DNA of 6,623 nt from Selenomonadaceae bacterium (GTDB lineage: Bacteria > Bacillota > Negativicutes > Selenomonadales > Selenomonadaceae), in NCBI GenBank assembly GCA_017390245.1, contig JAFPCE010000092.1, forward strand, positions 1 to 6,623, read 5' to 3'. Of the stretch, positions 1 to 5,416 are shown one piece after another. Position numbers and translations under genes: made by a program. The notes beneath the pieces are model-generated. The model was not told the DNA's origin, did not search any database, and worked only from the letters and a program-made list of their open reading frames with translations. Numbering within the stretch: the stretch's first letter is position 1; each line of letters starts with the position of its first letter.

Positions 1-618
1 ATGGAAAGCTTTTTAGATAAAGTAACGAAGTCTCAGTCTAAGTTAAAAATCATAGATGCTTCTGAGGGCATTCCTATGCTGAAGGATGATGAGCATGGTG
101 AAGAAAACCCACATGTCTGGGTTAGTGTTGCCAATGCCATTTTGCAGGTGGATAACGTGGTGAAGGGACTTAGTGAGGCTGATCCGGCTCACAAGGAGCG
201 GTACGAGGCCAATGGCAAGGTTTATAAGGAAAAACTCCAGAAGCTGCAGGCAGATATGCACCAGCGTCTGGATAAATACCAGGGACGGCAGATTATTACC
301 TTTCATGAAGCCTTCCCGTATTTTGCCCAGGAATTTAACCTGAAGCTGGCAGGCATTATTGAAAGAGAGCCAGGCAGTGAGCCAACGCCAGAAGAACTGG
401 AGGAAACTATTAAGCTGATTCAGAGCCTTGGCATTAAGGTGATTTTCACTGAACCACAGTATTCTTCTAAGGCTGCTCAGACCATAGCCAATGCTACAGG
501 TGCACAGATTAGTACACTGGATCCGGTTGTAACAGGTGATGCTACCCCTGATGCAAAGGATGCCTATATTAAGGTTATGGAGCAGAATGCCCAGGCCTTA
601 GAAGCAGCTTTTCAATAA
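1..618 (+). CDS. Metal (Zn/Mn) ABC transporter substrate-binding protein, 5'-truncated
   Basis: This is the C-terminal ~205 residues of a ZnuA/TroA-family (cluster A-I) solute-binding protein, the extracytoplasmic lipoprotein that captures Zn2+ or Mn2+ and delivers it to an ABC permease. Metal ligands are visible at the expected spacing: His38 in NPHVW, His102 in TFHEAF, and an acidic C-terminal site with Glu151 in FTEPQ and Asp174 in TLDP. The loop before NPHVW (DDEHGEE) is short and acidic rather than the long His-rich loop of many ZnuA proteins, so zinc versus manganese cannot be settled. Family members are about 290-310 residues. The ATG at base 1 falls in what is normally an internal GLGMES-like segment, so the signal peptide, the lipobox and the first His ligand lie upstream of the window. 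The permease and ATPase genes are not in view. No GC-rich terminator follows the stop codon. Confidence 0.9.
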   Translation: MESFLDKVTKSQSKLKIIDASEGIPMLKDDEHGEENPHVWVSVANAILQVDNVVKGLSEADPAHKERYEANGKVYKEKLQKLQADMHQRLDKYQGRQIITFHEAFPYFAQEFNLKLAGIIEREPGSEPTPEELEETIKLIQSLGIKVIFTEPQYSSKAAQTIANATGAQISTLDPVVTGDATPDAKDAYIKVMEQNAQALEAAFQ

Positions 619-661
619 AAATACCTCACCATAAACACAAATTGCCTGTGTAATAACATAA

Positions 662-685
662 TTGTCAAGGAAAAGTTCTTGACAA
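662..685. repeat. 8-bp perfect inverted repeat over the yceD -35 box
   Basis: TTGTCAAG (662-669) and CTTGACAA (678-685) are exact reverse complements separated by 8 nt. The right arm contains the whole TTGACA -35 hexamer of the promoter for yceD-rpmF, so a dimeric protein bound here would block RNA polymerase. The stem is AT-rich and is not followed by a T-tract, so it is a poor intrinsic terminator for the upstream transporter gene. An operator role is inference. It does not match a regulator box I can name with confidence. Confidence 0.5.
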
Positions 686-707
686 ACAATATGGGTATCG
701 ATATAAT
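679..707 (+). promoter_or_regulatory. Consensus sigma-A promoter for yceD-rpmF
   Basis: TTGACA at 679-684 and TATAAT at 702-707 are both perfect hexamers separated by the optimal 17 nt. Transcription would start at about 713-715, giving a leader of only ~12 nt before the ATG at 726. The ribosome binding site GAGGTGA (713-719) would then lie at the very 5' end of the mRNA. This is expected to be a strong housekeeping promoter, which suits a ribosomal protein gene. Confidence 0.85.
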
Positions 708-725
708 TTATCGAGGTGATGTGAA

Positions 726-1241
726 ATGATGAAGATTAACATAACCGCTGTCAGCGACAAATTAGGGGAAAATATTCCCTTCCGTTTTGTGACTAATGCA
801 CAGGAGCTGGACGCACTGCAGGAGGATTACTCCTTTGATGGAGATATTTCTGTAGAAGGTGAATATGTCAACACTGGCAGATGCTACCGCTTTACCGGGA
901 CCATTACCTGTGTAAAGAGCTTTATCTGTGACAGATGCTTGGAGCCATCCACCCAGAAGCAGGTACATGATTTTGTGGAGGAGTTCAGGCAGGGCAGTCC
1001 TGCAGCAGATGAGCAGGCAGAGGAAATAGTGAATTATTTTGATGGCGATGTGATAGACTTAACATCCGTTATCCGTGATGTTCTGCTATCAGATCAGCCA
1101 TTAAATAATATATGCAACGCTGATTGTCGCGGTTTGTGCCTCAAATGTGGTGCAAATCTCAATTATGGCGATTGCGGCTGTGACCGTACCGTTATTGACC
1201 CAAGACTGGCGGCATTACAGCAATTATTGATTAAGAAATAA
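726..1241 (+). CDS. yceD: YceD/DUF177 family protein, upstream partner of L32
   Basis: This is a 171-residue DUF177 (YceD) protein. Members are found almost universally just upstream of rpmF. Some, including plant homologues, have been linked to 23S rRNA/large-subunit accumulation, but the biochemical role is not well defined. Visible hallmarks are a CDRCLEP motif (Cys68, Cys71), a cysteine-rich C-terminal stretch (Cys130, 134, 138, 141, 150, 152) that includes CLKCGANL, and the family's closing motif DPRLAALQQLL (158-168). The cysteines suggest metal binding, which is inference. GAGGTGA at 713-719 serves the ATG at 726, and a second ATG at 729 directly follows it. Only 40 nt separate it from rpmF with no terminator, so the two are co-transcribed. 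Length is normal for the family. Confidence 0.88.
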   Translation: MMKINITAVSDKLGENIPFRFVTNAQELDALQEDYSFDGDISVEGEYVNTGRCYRFTGTITCVKSFICDRCLEPSTQKQVHDFVEEFRQGSPAADEQAEEIVNYFDGDVIDLTSVIRDVLLSDQPLNNICNADCRGLCLKCGANLNYGDCGCDRTVIDPRLAALQQLLIKK

Positions 1242-1263
1242 TTCTCATTTTGAATGTTTCAAT

Positions 1264-1270
1264 AAGGAGG
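1264..1270 (+). promoter_or_regulatory. Ribosome binding site that fixes the rpmF start
   Basis: AAGGAGG lies 11 nt before the ATG at 1282. An in-frame GTG at 1270 overlaps this Shine-Dalgarno and so cannot be the start it serves. The ATG at 1282 also yields the conserved L32 N-terminus MAVPKRKMSK. Confidence 0.85.
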
Positions 1271-1281
1271 TGTATCCTGAA

Positions 1282-1461
1282 ATGGCAGTACCAAAGCGTA
1301 AAATGTCCAAGGCTCGTCGTGATTCCCGTCGTGCTAACTGGAAATTAGAGGTTCCTGGTTTCGTTGCGTGCCCACAGTGCCACGAGCCAAAGTTGCCTCA
1401 TCATGTTTGCACAGAGTGTGGTTATTATGATGGTAAGGAAGTAATTTCTGCAGCTGAATAA
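1282..1461 (+). CDS. rpmF: 50S ribosomal protein L32 (zinc-ribbon form)
   Basis: This is bL32, a small basic protein of the large ribosomal subunit, 59 residues from the ATG at 1282. The N-terminus MAVPKRKMSKARRDSRRAN is the family signature. Two cysteine pairs, Cys30-Cys33 (CPQC) and Cys43-Cys46 (CTEC), make it the zinc-binding 'C+' type rather than the zinc-free paralogue that some bacteria switch to under zinc shortage. Four extra in-frame codons upstream (GTG at 1270) are rejected because they overlap the ribosome binding site. The gene is the second and last of the yceD-rpmF unit and is followed within 15 nt by an intrinsic terminator. Length and composition are normal. Confidence 0.97.
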   Translation: MAVPKRKMSKARRDSRRANWKLEVPGFVACPQCHEPKLPHHVCTECGYYDGKEVISAAE

Positions 1462-1470
1462 TTGACTACT

Positions 1471-1515
1471 AGTGAGCAGGTGAATTGTTTAAAACAGTTC
1501 TCCTGCTCATTTTTC
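1471..1515 (+). terminator. Rho-independent terminator after rpmF
   Basis: GAGCAGG (1474-1480) pairs exactly with CCTGCTC (1502-1508). The helix continues inward through a T-T mismatch and a further six pairs, one of them a G-T wobble, to a short AT loop. It extends outward by T1473-A1509 and neighbours. The tract ATTTTTC follows on the 3' side. This separates the yceD-rpmF transcript from the fapR operon. Confidence 0.85.
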
Positions 1516-1643
1516 TTGCAAAATAAATACTAAAAATAATTTTTTTACATTTTACTGACAAATTGCTAATATTTGCCCTATATATACAATAATATGAAAT
1601 TTTTATTTACTAAAAGCAACAAAAATGTTAGAAAGTCATAACT

Positions 1644-1682
1644 TAGAATTATAAAAACAAAAATTTTATTTATATAATTCTA
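1644..1682. repeat. 39-nt AT-rich near-perfect palindrome upstream of the fapR promoter
   Basis: TAGAATTATA (1644-1653) and TATAATTCTA (1673-1682) are perfect reverse complements. The sequence between them continues to pair about a centre at 1663 with only two mismatches (1654/1672 and 1658/1668). It ends 8 nt before the -35 box. It could be a cruciform-prone element, an A/T-tract (UP-like or bent) activating element, or a protein site. It has almost no G/C, so it would be a weak RNA hairpin and a poor terminator. Confidence 0.6.
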
Positions 1683-1690
1683 TATTAAGC

Positions 1691-1719
1691 TTGCATTTTA
1701 GTATTAAACCCTGTATACT
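1691..1719 (+). promoter_or_regulatory. Probable promoter of the fapR-plsX-fabH-fabK-fabD operon
   Basis: TTGCAT (1691-1696, 3 of 6 to consensus) and TATACT (1714-1719, 5 of 6) are separated by the optimal 17 nt, giving a start near 1726. The start falls on the left edge of the FapR-like operator, the arrangement expected for a repressed promoter. A TTTAGTA half-site (1697-1703) lies in the spacer. The ribosome binding site of fapR is weak (GGGTGA, 1790-1795). Confidence 0.6.
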
Positions 1720-1724
1720 TACCA

Positions 1725-1749
1725 TTTAGTAGTAGGAGCTAGTACTAAA
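1725..1749. promoter_or_regulatory. FapR-like operator (autoregulatory)
   Basis: TTTAGTA (1725-1731) and TACTAAA (1743-1749) form an inverted repeat centred at 1737. Three further pairs (1733-1735 with 1739-1741) lie inside it. The half-sites TTAGTA and TACTAA match those of the Bacillus FapR box as I recall it. The spacing here is 11 nt instead of the usual 5 in the 17-bp box. A degenerate 17-bp box also fits at 1732-1748, with left half GTAGGA matching TTAGTA at 4 of 6. It overlaps the predicted transcription start, so binding would repress the operon. FapR is encoded immediately downstream. Confidence 0.65.
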
Positions 1750-1799
1750 AACTTGGTTCATGGCTATTTTGTGTTGTAAGAAAATGTATGGGTGAATAA

Positions 1800-2363
1800 A
1801 TGGCACGAATAAAAAAACAGGAACGCCATGCGGTACTGGTACGTCAGATAAAGGAAAAGCCTTTCCTCACTGACGAAGAATTAGCAAAGCTTTTGGAGGT
1901 TAGTATCCAAACTATTCGCTTGGATCGCATGGAGCTAGGAATCCCTGAGGTCAGGGAAAGAATCCGCCAGGTAGCGGAAAAAGCACAAGAAAATATAACC
2001 ACCATCGATAAAGGAGAAATTGTAGGCGAGCTTATAGATTTAGAGCGGGGCCATACCGGTATCTCCCTGCTGAAGGTATCAGAGGATATGGTATTCTCCA
2101 AAAACCATATCGCCAAAGGACATTTTATTTTTTCCCAGGCAAACTCATTAGCGCTGGCAGTTATCGATGCTCCTATGGCAGTAACAGGCGTGGCTAATAT
2201 CAAATATAAAGCACCTGTAAAGGTAGGAGAAATGCTGGTGGCGAAAGCAGAGGTCATCAGACAGCGCAGCAATAAATTTTTTGTTTGGGTAAAGACCCGC
2301 AATGAGGTACAGGAAGTATTCAGAGCAAAATTCATCATGGTATCTCTGGCGGAGGAAATTTAG
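1800..2363 (+). CDS. fapR: Transcription factor FapR, malonyl-CoA-responsive repressor of lipid synthesis
   Basis: FapR represses fatty-acid and phospholipid genes and leaves DNA when it binds malonyl-CoA. The 187-residue length matches B. subtilis FapR. An N-terminal DeoR-like helix-turn-helix (residues ~22-45, with LTDEELAKLLEVSIQTIRLDR) is followed by a linker helix (IPEVRERIRQVAEKA) and a C-terminal hot-dog-fold effector domain from ~residue 75. Against my memory of the B. subtilis protein the alignment is gapless to about residue 120. It keeps Phe99 and Asn115 of the ligand pocket (SQANSLA), but has Lys106 (IAKGH) where B. subtilis has the malonate-binding Arg106 (IARGH). The gene is first in its operon, behind a FapR-like operator, so autoregulation is likely. 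The gap to plsX is 11 nt. The start has only a weak GGGTGA Shine-Dalgarno 4 nt upstream, but the N-terminus aligns with the family. Confidence 0.94.
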   Translation: MARIKKQERHAVLVRQIKEKPFLTDEELAKLLEVSIQTIRLDRMELGIPEVRERIRQVAEKAQENITTIDKGEIVGELIDLERGHTGISLLKVSEDMVFSKNHIAKGHFIFSQANSLALAVIDAPMAVTGVANIKYKAPVKVGEMLVAKAEVIRQRSNKFFVWVKTRNEVQEVFRAKFIMVSLAEEI

Positions 2364-2367
2364 GAGG
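2362..2367 (+). promoter_or_regulatory. Strong plsX ribosome binding site overlapping the fapR stop
   Basis: AGGAGG shares two bases with the TAG stop of fapR (2361-2363) and lies 7 nt before the plsX ATG. This indicates coupled translation of the regulator and the first enzyme. Confidence 0.8.
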
Positions 2368-2374
2368 CATTCTC

Positions 2375-3406
2375 ATGAAAATTGCAATTGATGCAATGGG
2401 CGGAGATTATGCACCAGAACAGGTAGTAGCCGGAGCAGTTGCAGCTGTGAAAAAGTACAACTGTGAGGTAGTTCTGGTAGGTGACCAGGACTTAATCAAA
2501 GCAGAACTTAAGAAGAATCATGCTGAGGATATGTCTGAGATAACCATCAGGCACACCACAGAAATCATAGAGATGGGGGCGCATGACACCGCCAAGGCAG
2601 TATTCCGCAAGAAGGACAGCAGCATTGTAGTAGCAACCCGCCTGGTAGAAAAGGGCGAATGTGATGGTGTTGTATCTGCTGGCAGTACTGGTGCAGCAGC
2701 ATCAGCAGCAGCTTTGTATTTAAAGCGTATCAAGGGTGTAGATAAGCCATCCATTGCTACACCACTTCCTACAGCACATGGCATTACACTTTTGATGGAT
2801 TCCGGTGCTATTGTAGACAGCAAGCCAAAGGATTTGACAGAAATGGCACTGATGGGTTCCATTTTCTGCCAGTATGTATATAATATAGAAGCACCTAAGG
2901 TTGGTCTCTTAAACGTAGGTGAAGAGGAAACTAAGGGTAATAAAAAGGTTCAGGCAACTTATCCAATGCTGCAGCAACTTCATGCAGTGAACTTTATTGG
3001 CAACGTAGAAGGCCGTGATATTCCAGAGGGAAAAGCCGATGTTGTTATTTGTGATGGATTTGTTGGTAATATTGTGTTAAAATTTGCAGAGGGACTCGCG
3101 AAAACTTTATTCAAGCTCATCAAGGATGCAATAAAGGAAAGCGGCCTGCTGGCCAAGCTTGGTGCCCTCATGGTGATGCCTGCATTAAAGATGCTGGGCA
3201 AGCGCCTGGATGTATCTGAGTACGGCGGTGCACCGCTTTTAGGTGTCAACGGCTGCTGTATTATATGTCATGGCTCATCCAATGCTAAAGCTATATGCAA
3301 TGCCATTGGAGTTGCAATAGAATGTGTTAAAAATAATGTAGTCGGTCATATCCGCGATAGTATTGCAGAGGAGGAGATGCTCACTAATGATGATGAACAA
3401 GTATAG
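2375..3406 (+). CDS. plsX: Phosphate acyltransferase PlsX
   Basis: PlsX converts acyl-ACP plus phosphate to acyl-phosphate, the donor used by the membrane enzyme PlsY to start phospholipid synthesis. It works as a peripheral membrane protein. The 343-residue length is normal. Family signatures in order are MKIAIDAMGGDYAPE at the N-terminus, VSAGSTGA (100-107), LLNVGEEETKGN (178-189), CDGFVGNIVLKFAEG (226-240), YGGAPLLGVNG (283-293) and HGSSNAKA (299-306). The motif usually read as LDVGAN appears here as MDSGAI (141-146), a modest departure. The gene lies between fapR and fabH, the common Firmicute arrangement, and its last 20 nt overlap the start of fabH. FapR is the expected regulator, as for plsX in Bacillus. 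Confidence 0.97.
   Translation: MKIAIDAMGGDYAPEQVVAGAVAAVKKYNCEVVLVGDQDLIKAELKKNHAEDMSEITIRHTTEIIEMGAHDTAKAVFRKKDSSIVVATRLVEKGECDGVVSAGSTGAAASAAALYLKRIKGVDKPSIATPLPTAHGITLLMDSGAIVDSKPKDLTEMALMGSIFCQYVYNIEAPKVGLLNVGEEETKGNKKVQATYPMLQQLHAVNFIGNVEGRDIPEGKADVVICDGFVGNIVLKFAEGLAKTLFKLIKDAIKESGLLAKLGALMVMPALKMLGKRLDVSEYGGAPLLGVNGCCIICHGSSNAKAICNAIGVAIECVKNNVVGHIRDSIAEEEMLTNDDEQV
3368..3376 (+). promoter_or_regulatory. Ribosome binding site inside plsX that fixes the fabH start
   Basis: GAGGAGGAG lies inside plsX, with its end 10 nt before the ATG at 3387. An in-frame TTG at 3363 would sit upstream of this site and adds eight residues (MQRRRCSL) not seen in the family, so it is rejected. ATG codons follow in a row at 3387, 3390 and 3393. 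The first is chosen because of the spacing. Confidence 0.75.
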
Positions 3407-4391
3407 TGCGGGCATCCTGGGCACAGGATTCTACGTACCTGAAAAAATAATGACTAACGAGGACCTGGAGAAAATCGTAGATACCAGCGATGAATGGATT
3501 GTAGAAAGAACTGGTATTAAAGAAAGACGTATTGCTGAGGACGGCGTACCAATGTCTGATCTTGCCCTGAAGGCAGCAGAAAATGCCATGAAGGACGCAG
3601 GTGTGACTGCTGAGGAGTTAGACCTCATTATCGTTGCCACCCTGACTTCAGACAGAATTATCCCTTCCACAGCCTGCATGCTCCAGCACCGCTTAGGCGC
3701 TACCCATGCAGCAGCATTTGATTTATCCGCAGCATGCTCTGGCTTTGGCTATGCAGCATCTGTAGCAGCACAGTTCATTGAAACTGGCGCATACAAAAAA
3801 GCACTGGTTATCGGTGCTGAAACCCTTTCCAAGTACATCAACTGGGAGGACCGCAATACCTGCGTGCTTTTCGGTGATGGTGCTGGCGCAGCTATTCTGG
3901 GCCAGGTAGAGGAAGGCTATGGTATCTTGAGCTTTGACCTTGGCAGTGATGGTTCTGGTGGCGATGCTATCCAGATTCCATCCAGTGGCAGCTTGATGCC
4001 TGTTTCCAAGGAATCTATAGATCAGCGCTTGAATCTCATTCACATGAATGGCAAGGAAGTATTTAAGTTCGCTGTTAAAGCAATGGGCAGAACCGTTAAG
4101 AACGCCCTGGCAAAGATTGATATGCCACAGGAGCAGATTGACTGGCTCGTACCACATCAGGCTAATATTCGTATTATTGAGTCTGCAGCTAAGAGACTGG
4201 CTATGCCAATGGAAAAGGTTGTAGTTAATATTCATAAGTACGGTAATATGTCTGCAGCGTGCATCCCTATCGCATTGGCAGAGGCTGCAGCTGAGAAGAA
4301 ATTCAAAAAGGGCGATATAATTGCACTGTCTGGCTTTGGTGCTGGTTTAACATGGGCATCATGCATCATCAGATGGTCTAAGGAGGATTAA
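3387..4391 (+). CDS. fabH: Beta-ketoacyl-ACP synthase III (FabH)
   Basis: FabH starts fatty-acid synthesis by condensing an acyl-CoA primer (acetyl-CoA or branched short-chain CoA) with malonyl-ACP. From the ATG at 3387 the protein is 334 residues, normal for the family. The thiolase-fold catalytic triad is complete: Cys117 in DLSAACSGF, His257 in VPHQANIRI and Asn287 in YGNMSAA. Other hallmarks are GTGFYVPE near the N-terminus, TSDEWIVERTGIKERR (33-48), FGDGAGAA (162-169) and the C-terminal SGFGAGLTW (315-323). Primer preference cannot be judged by eye. It overlaps plsX by 20 nt and is followed by fabK after a single base, so translation of all three is probably coupled. Confidence 0.97.
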   Translation: MMMNKYSAGILGTGFYVPEKIMTNEDLEKIVDTSDEWIVERTGIKERRIAEDGVPMSDLALKAAENAMKDAGVTAEELDLIIVATLTSDRIIPSTACMLQHRLGATHAAAFDLSAACSGFGYAASVAAQFIETGAYKKALVIGAETLSKYINWEDRNTCVLFGDGAGAAILGQVEEGYGILSFDLGSDGSGGDAIQIPSSGSLMPVSKESIDQRLNLIHMNGKEVFKFAVKAMGRTVKNALAKIDMPQEQIDWLVPHQANIRIIESAAKRLAMPMEKVVVNIHKYGNMSAACIPIALAEAAAEKKFKKGDIIALSGFGAGLTWASCIIRWSKED

Positions 4392-4392
4392 C

Positions 4393-5340
4393 ATGTTTGA
4401 GCAAAATCCTATTTGCAAGTTGTTAAATATCAAGTATCCAATTTTCCAGGGCGGTATGGCCTGGATAGGTACCGCAGAGCTTGCTTCCGCAGTATCTAAT
4501 GCAGGCGGCTTAGGCATCATTGGTGCAGGCCACATGCCTCCAGAGGTTCTCCGTGCAGAGATTCAGAAGGCAAAGGGCTGGACTGATAAGCCATTCGGCG
4601 TAAATATCATGCTCATGTCTCCATTTGTTAAAGAGGTAATGCAGGTAGTAGTAGAGGAGAGAGTTCCTGTAGTTACTACTGGTGCAGGCAATCCAGCTGA
4701 GTATCTTCCAGCATTAAAGGAAATCGGCACTAAGGTTATCCCTGTAGTAGCATCTGTTGCACTGGCAAAGCGTCTGGTACGCTCTGGTGTAGATGCAGTT
4801 ATTGCAGAGGGTACTGAGTCCGGCGGTCATATTGGTGATATCACTACTATGGCTCTGGTTCCACAGGTTGTAGATGCAGTTGATGTACCAGTTATTGCAG
4901 CAGGCGGTATTGGTGATTCCCGCGGTATTGTTGCAGCTATGGCATTAGGGGCCAGCGGTGTACAGATGGGTTCCCGTTTTGTAGTATCTGCTGAGTGTAT
5001 TGCTCATGAGAATTATAAGAACCTTGTTTTAAAGGCGAAGGACCGCTCCACTGTTGTTACCGGTCGCTCCACTGGCCATCCAGTGCGTGTTATCGGCAAT
5101 AAGATGACTCGTGAGTATGCAGAGATGGAAGCACGCCAGGCATCTACTGAAGAGCTGGAGAAGTTTGGTGCAGGCCGTCTGAATCTGGCAACTCACAAGG
5201 GCGATGTAGAAAATGGTTCTGTAATGATTGGCCAGATTTCTGGTATGTTCCATGAGATTAAGCCTGTAGCAGAGATTATTGAGGGACTGGTATCCGGCAT
5301 CGCGGGTGTCAATGAGCAGATTGGCTCTACCTTGAAATAA
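4393..5340 (+). CDS. fabK: FMN-dependent enoyl-ACP reductase II (FabK)
   Basis: FabK is the flavoprotein enoyl-ACP reductase that completes each elongation cycle using NAD(P)H. It is unrelated to FabI and therefore insensitive to triclosan. The 315-residue TIM-barrel protein shows PIFQGGMAW (16-24), FGVNIML (68-74), TTGAGNP (95-101), AEGTESGGHIG (138-148) with the catalytic-type His146, the phosphate-binding AAGGIGD (169-175) and MGSRF (192-196). These correspond closely to Streptococcus pneumoniae FabK as I remember it. The same fold covers nitronate monooxygenase (2-nitropropane dioxygenase), a common automatic annotation. The location between fabH and fabD and the FabK-like motifs favour the reductase. 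AGGAGG (4381-4386) lies within the last codons of fabH and drives its translation. Confidence 0.93.
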   Translation: MFEQNPICKLLNIKYPIFQGGMAWIGTAELASAVSNAGGLGIIGAGHMPPEVLRAEIQKAKGWTDKPFGVNIMLMSPFVKEVMQVVVEERVPVVTTGAGNPAEYLPALKEIGTKVIPVVASVALAKRLVRSGVDAVIAEGTESGGHIGDITTMALVPQVVDAVDVPVIAAGGIGDSRGIVAAMALGASGVQMGSRFVVSAECIAHENYKNLVLKAKDRSTVVTGRSTGHPVRVIGNKMTREYAEMEARQASTEELEKFGAGRLNLATHKGDVENGSVMIGQISGMFHEIKPVAEIIEGLVSGIAGVNEQIGSTLK

Positions 5341-5344
5341 TTGA

Positions 5345-5358
5345 TTTTTATATAAAAA
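5345..5358. repeat. 14-nt A/T palindrome in the fabK-fabD gap
   Basis: TTTTTATATAAAAA is a perfect palindrome just after the fabK stop. It has no G/C and would not form a stable terminator hairpin. The surrounding 76-nt gap (5341-5416) is the only sizeable spacer in the fatty-acid operon. Besides this it holds two similar AGAGGTAAA motifs (near 5360 and 5407), the second being the fabD ribosome binding site. An internal weak promoter is possible but not demonstrable. Confidence 0.4.
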
Positions 5359-5416
5359 CAGAGGTAAATAACCGTTATTGGTATAGATTAGTCTTTTATA
5401 AAGAAAAGAGGTAAAA

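Larger units (their letters stand above)
1462..1799. other. AT-rich intergenic regulatory region between rpmF and fapR
   Basis: This 338-nt stretch holds no credible gene. It contains the rpmF terminator at its left end, then about 200 nt of roughly 80% A+T. Within it are a 39-nt near-palindrome (1644-1682), a promoter (1691-1719) and a FapR-like operator (1725-1749), followed by a ~74-nt leader to fapR. The heptamer TACTAAA or its complement TTTAGTA occurs five times (1528, 1608, 1697, 1725, 1743). A second, weaker promoter-like pair, TTGCTA (1563) and TACAAT (1585) with 16 nt between, is also present but is not convincing in such AT-rich sequence. I see no tRNA, riboswitch-like conserved core or small ORF with a good ribosome binding site. 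Confidence 0.7.

Noticed and set aside
1..3. ATG at base 1 as the true start of the metal-binding protein
   Set aside because: The protein would lack its signal peptide, lipobox and first metal ligand; this Met aligns with an internal position of the family.
636..656. Possible terminator hairpin after the metal-binding protein gene (ACACA/TGTGT)
   Set aside because: Only about five pairs with an AT-rich loop and no T-tract; too weak to call.
1270..1281. GTG at 1270 as an upstream start of rpmF
   Set aside because: It overlaps the Shine-Dalgarno AAGGAGG and adds residues not found in L32; ATG at 1282 gives the conserved MAVPKRK start.
1563..1590. Second promoter (TTGCTA-N16-TACAAT) in the rpmF-fapR gap
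   Set aside because: Such matches are expected by chance in ~80% AT sequence; the pair at 1691-1719 has better spacing and sits at the operator.
1844..2338. Minus-strand 164-residue open frame inside fapR
   Set aside because: It is a shadow of the fapR coding frame; composition is Ser/Thr-rich with no domain and no plausible ribosome binding site.
3363..3386. TTG at 3363 as the fabH start
   Set aside because: It lies upstream of the strong GAGGAGGAG site and adds an arginine-rich octapeptide with no family counterpart.
3723..4235. Minus-strand 170-residue open frame inside fabH
   Set aside because: It is antisense to a highly conserved enzyme with an intact catalytic triad and shows no protein-family motif.
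5345..5358. TTTTTATATAAAAA as an intrinsic terminator between fabK and fabD
   Set aside because: No G/C pairs in the stem, and fabD clearly belongs to the same functional cluster.
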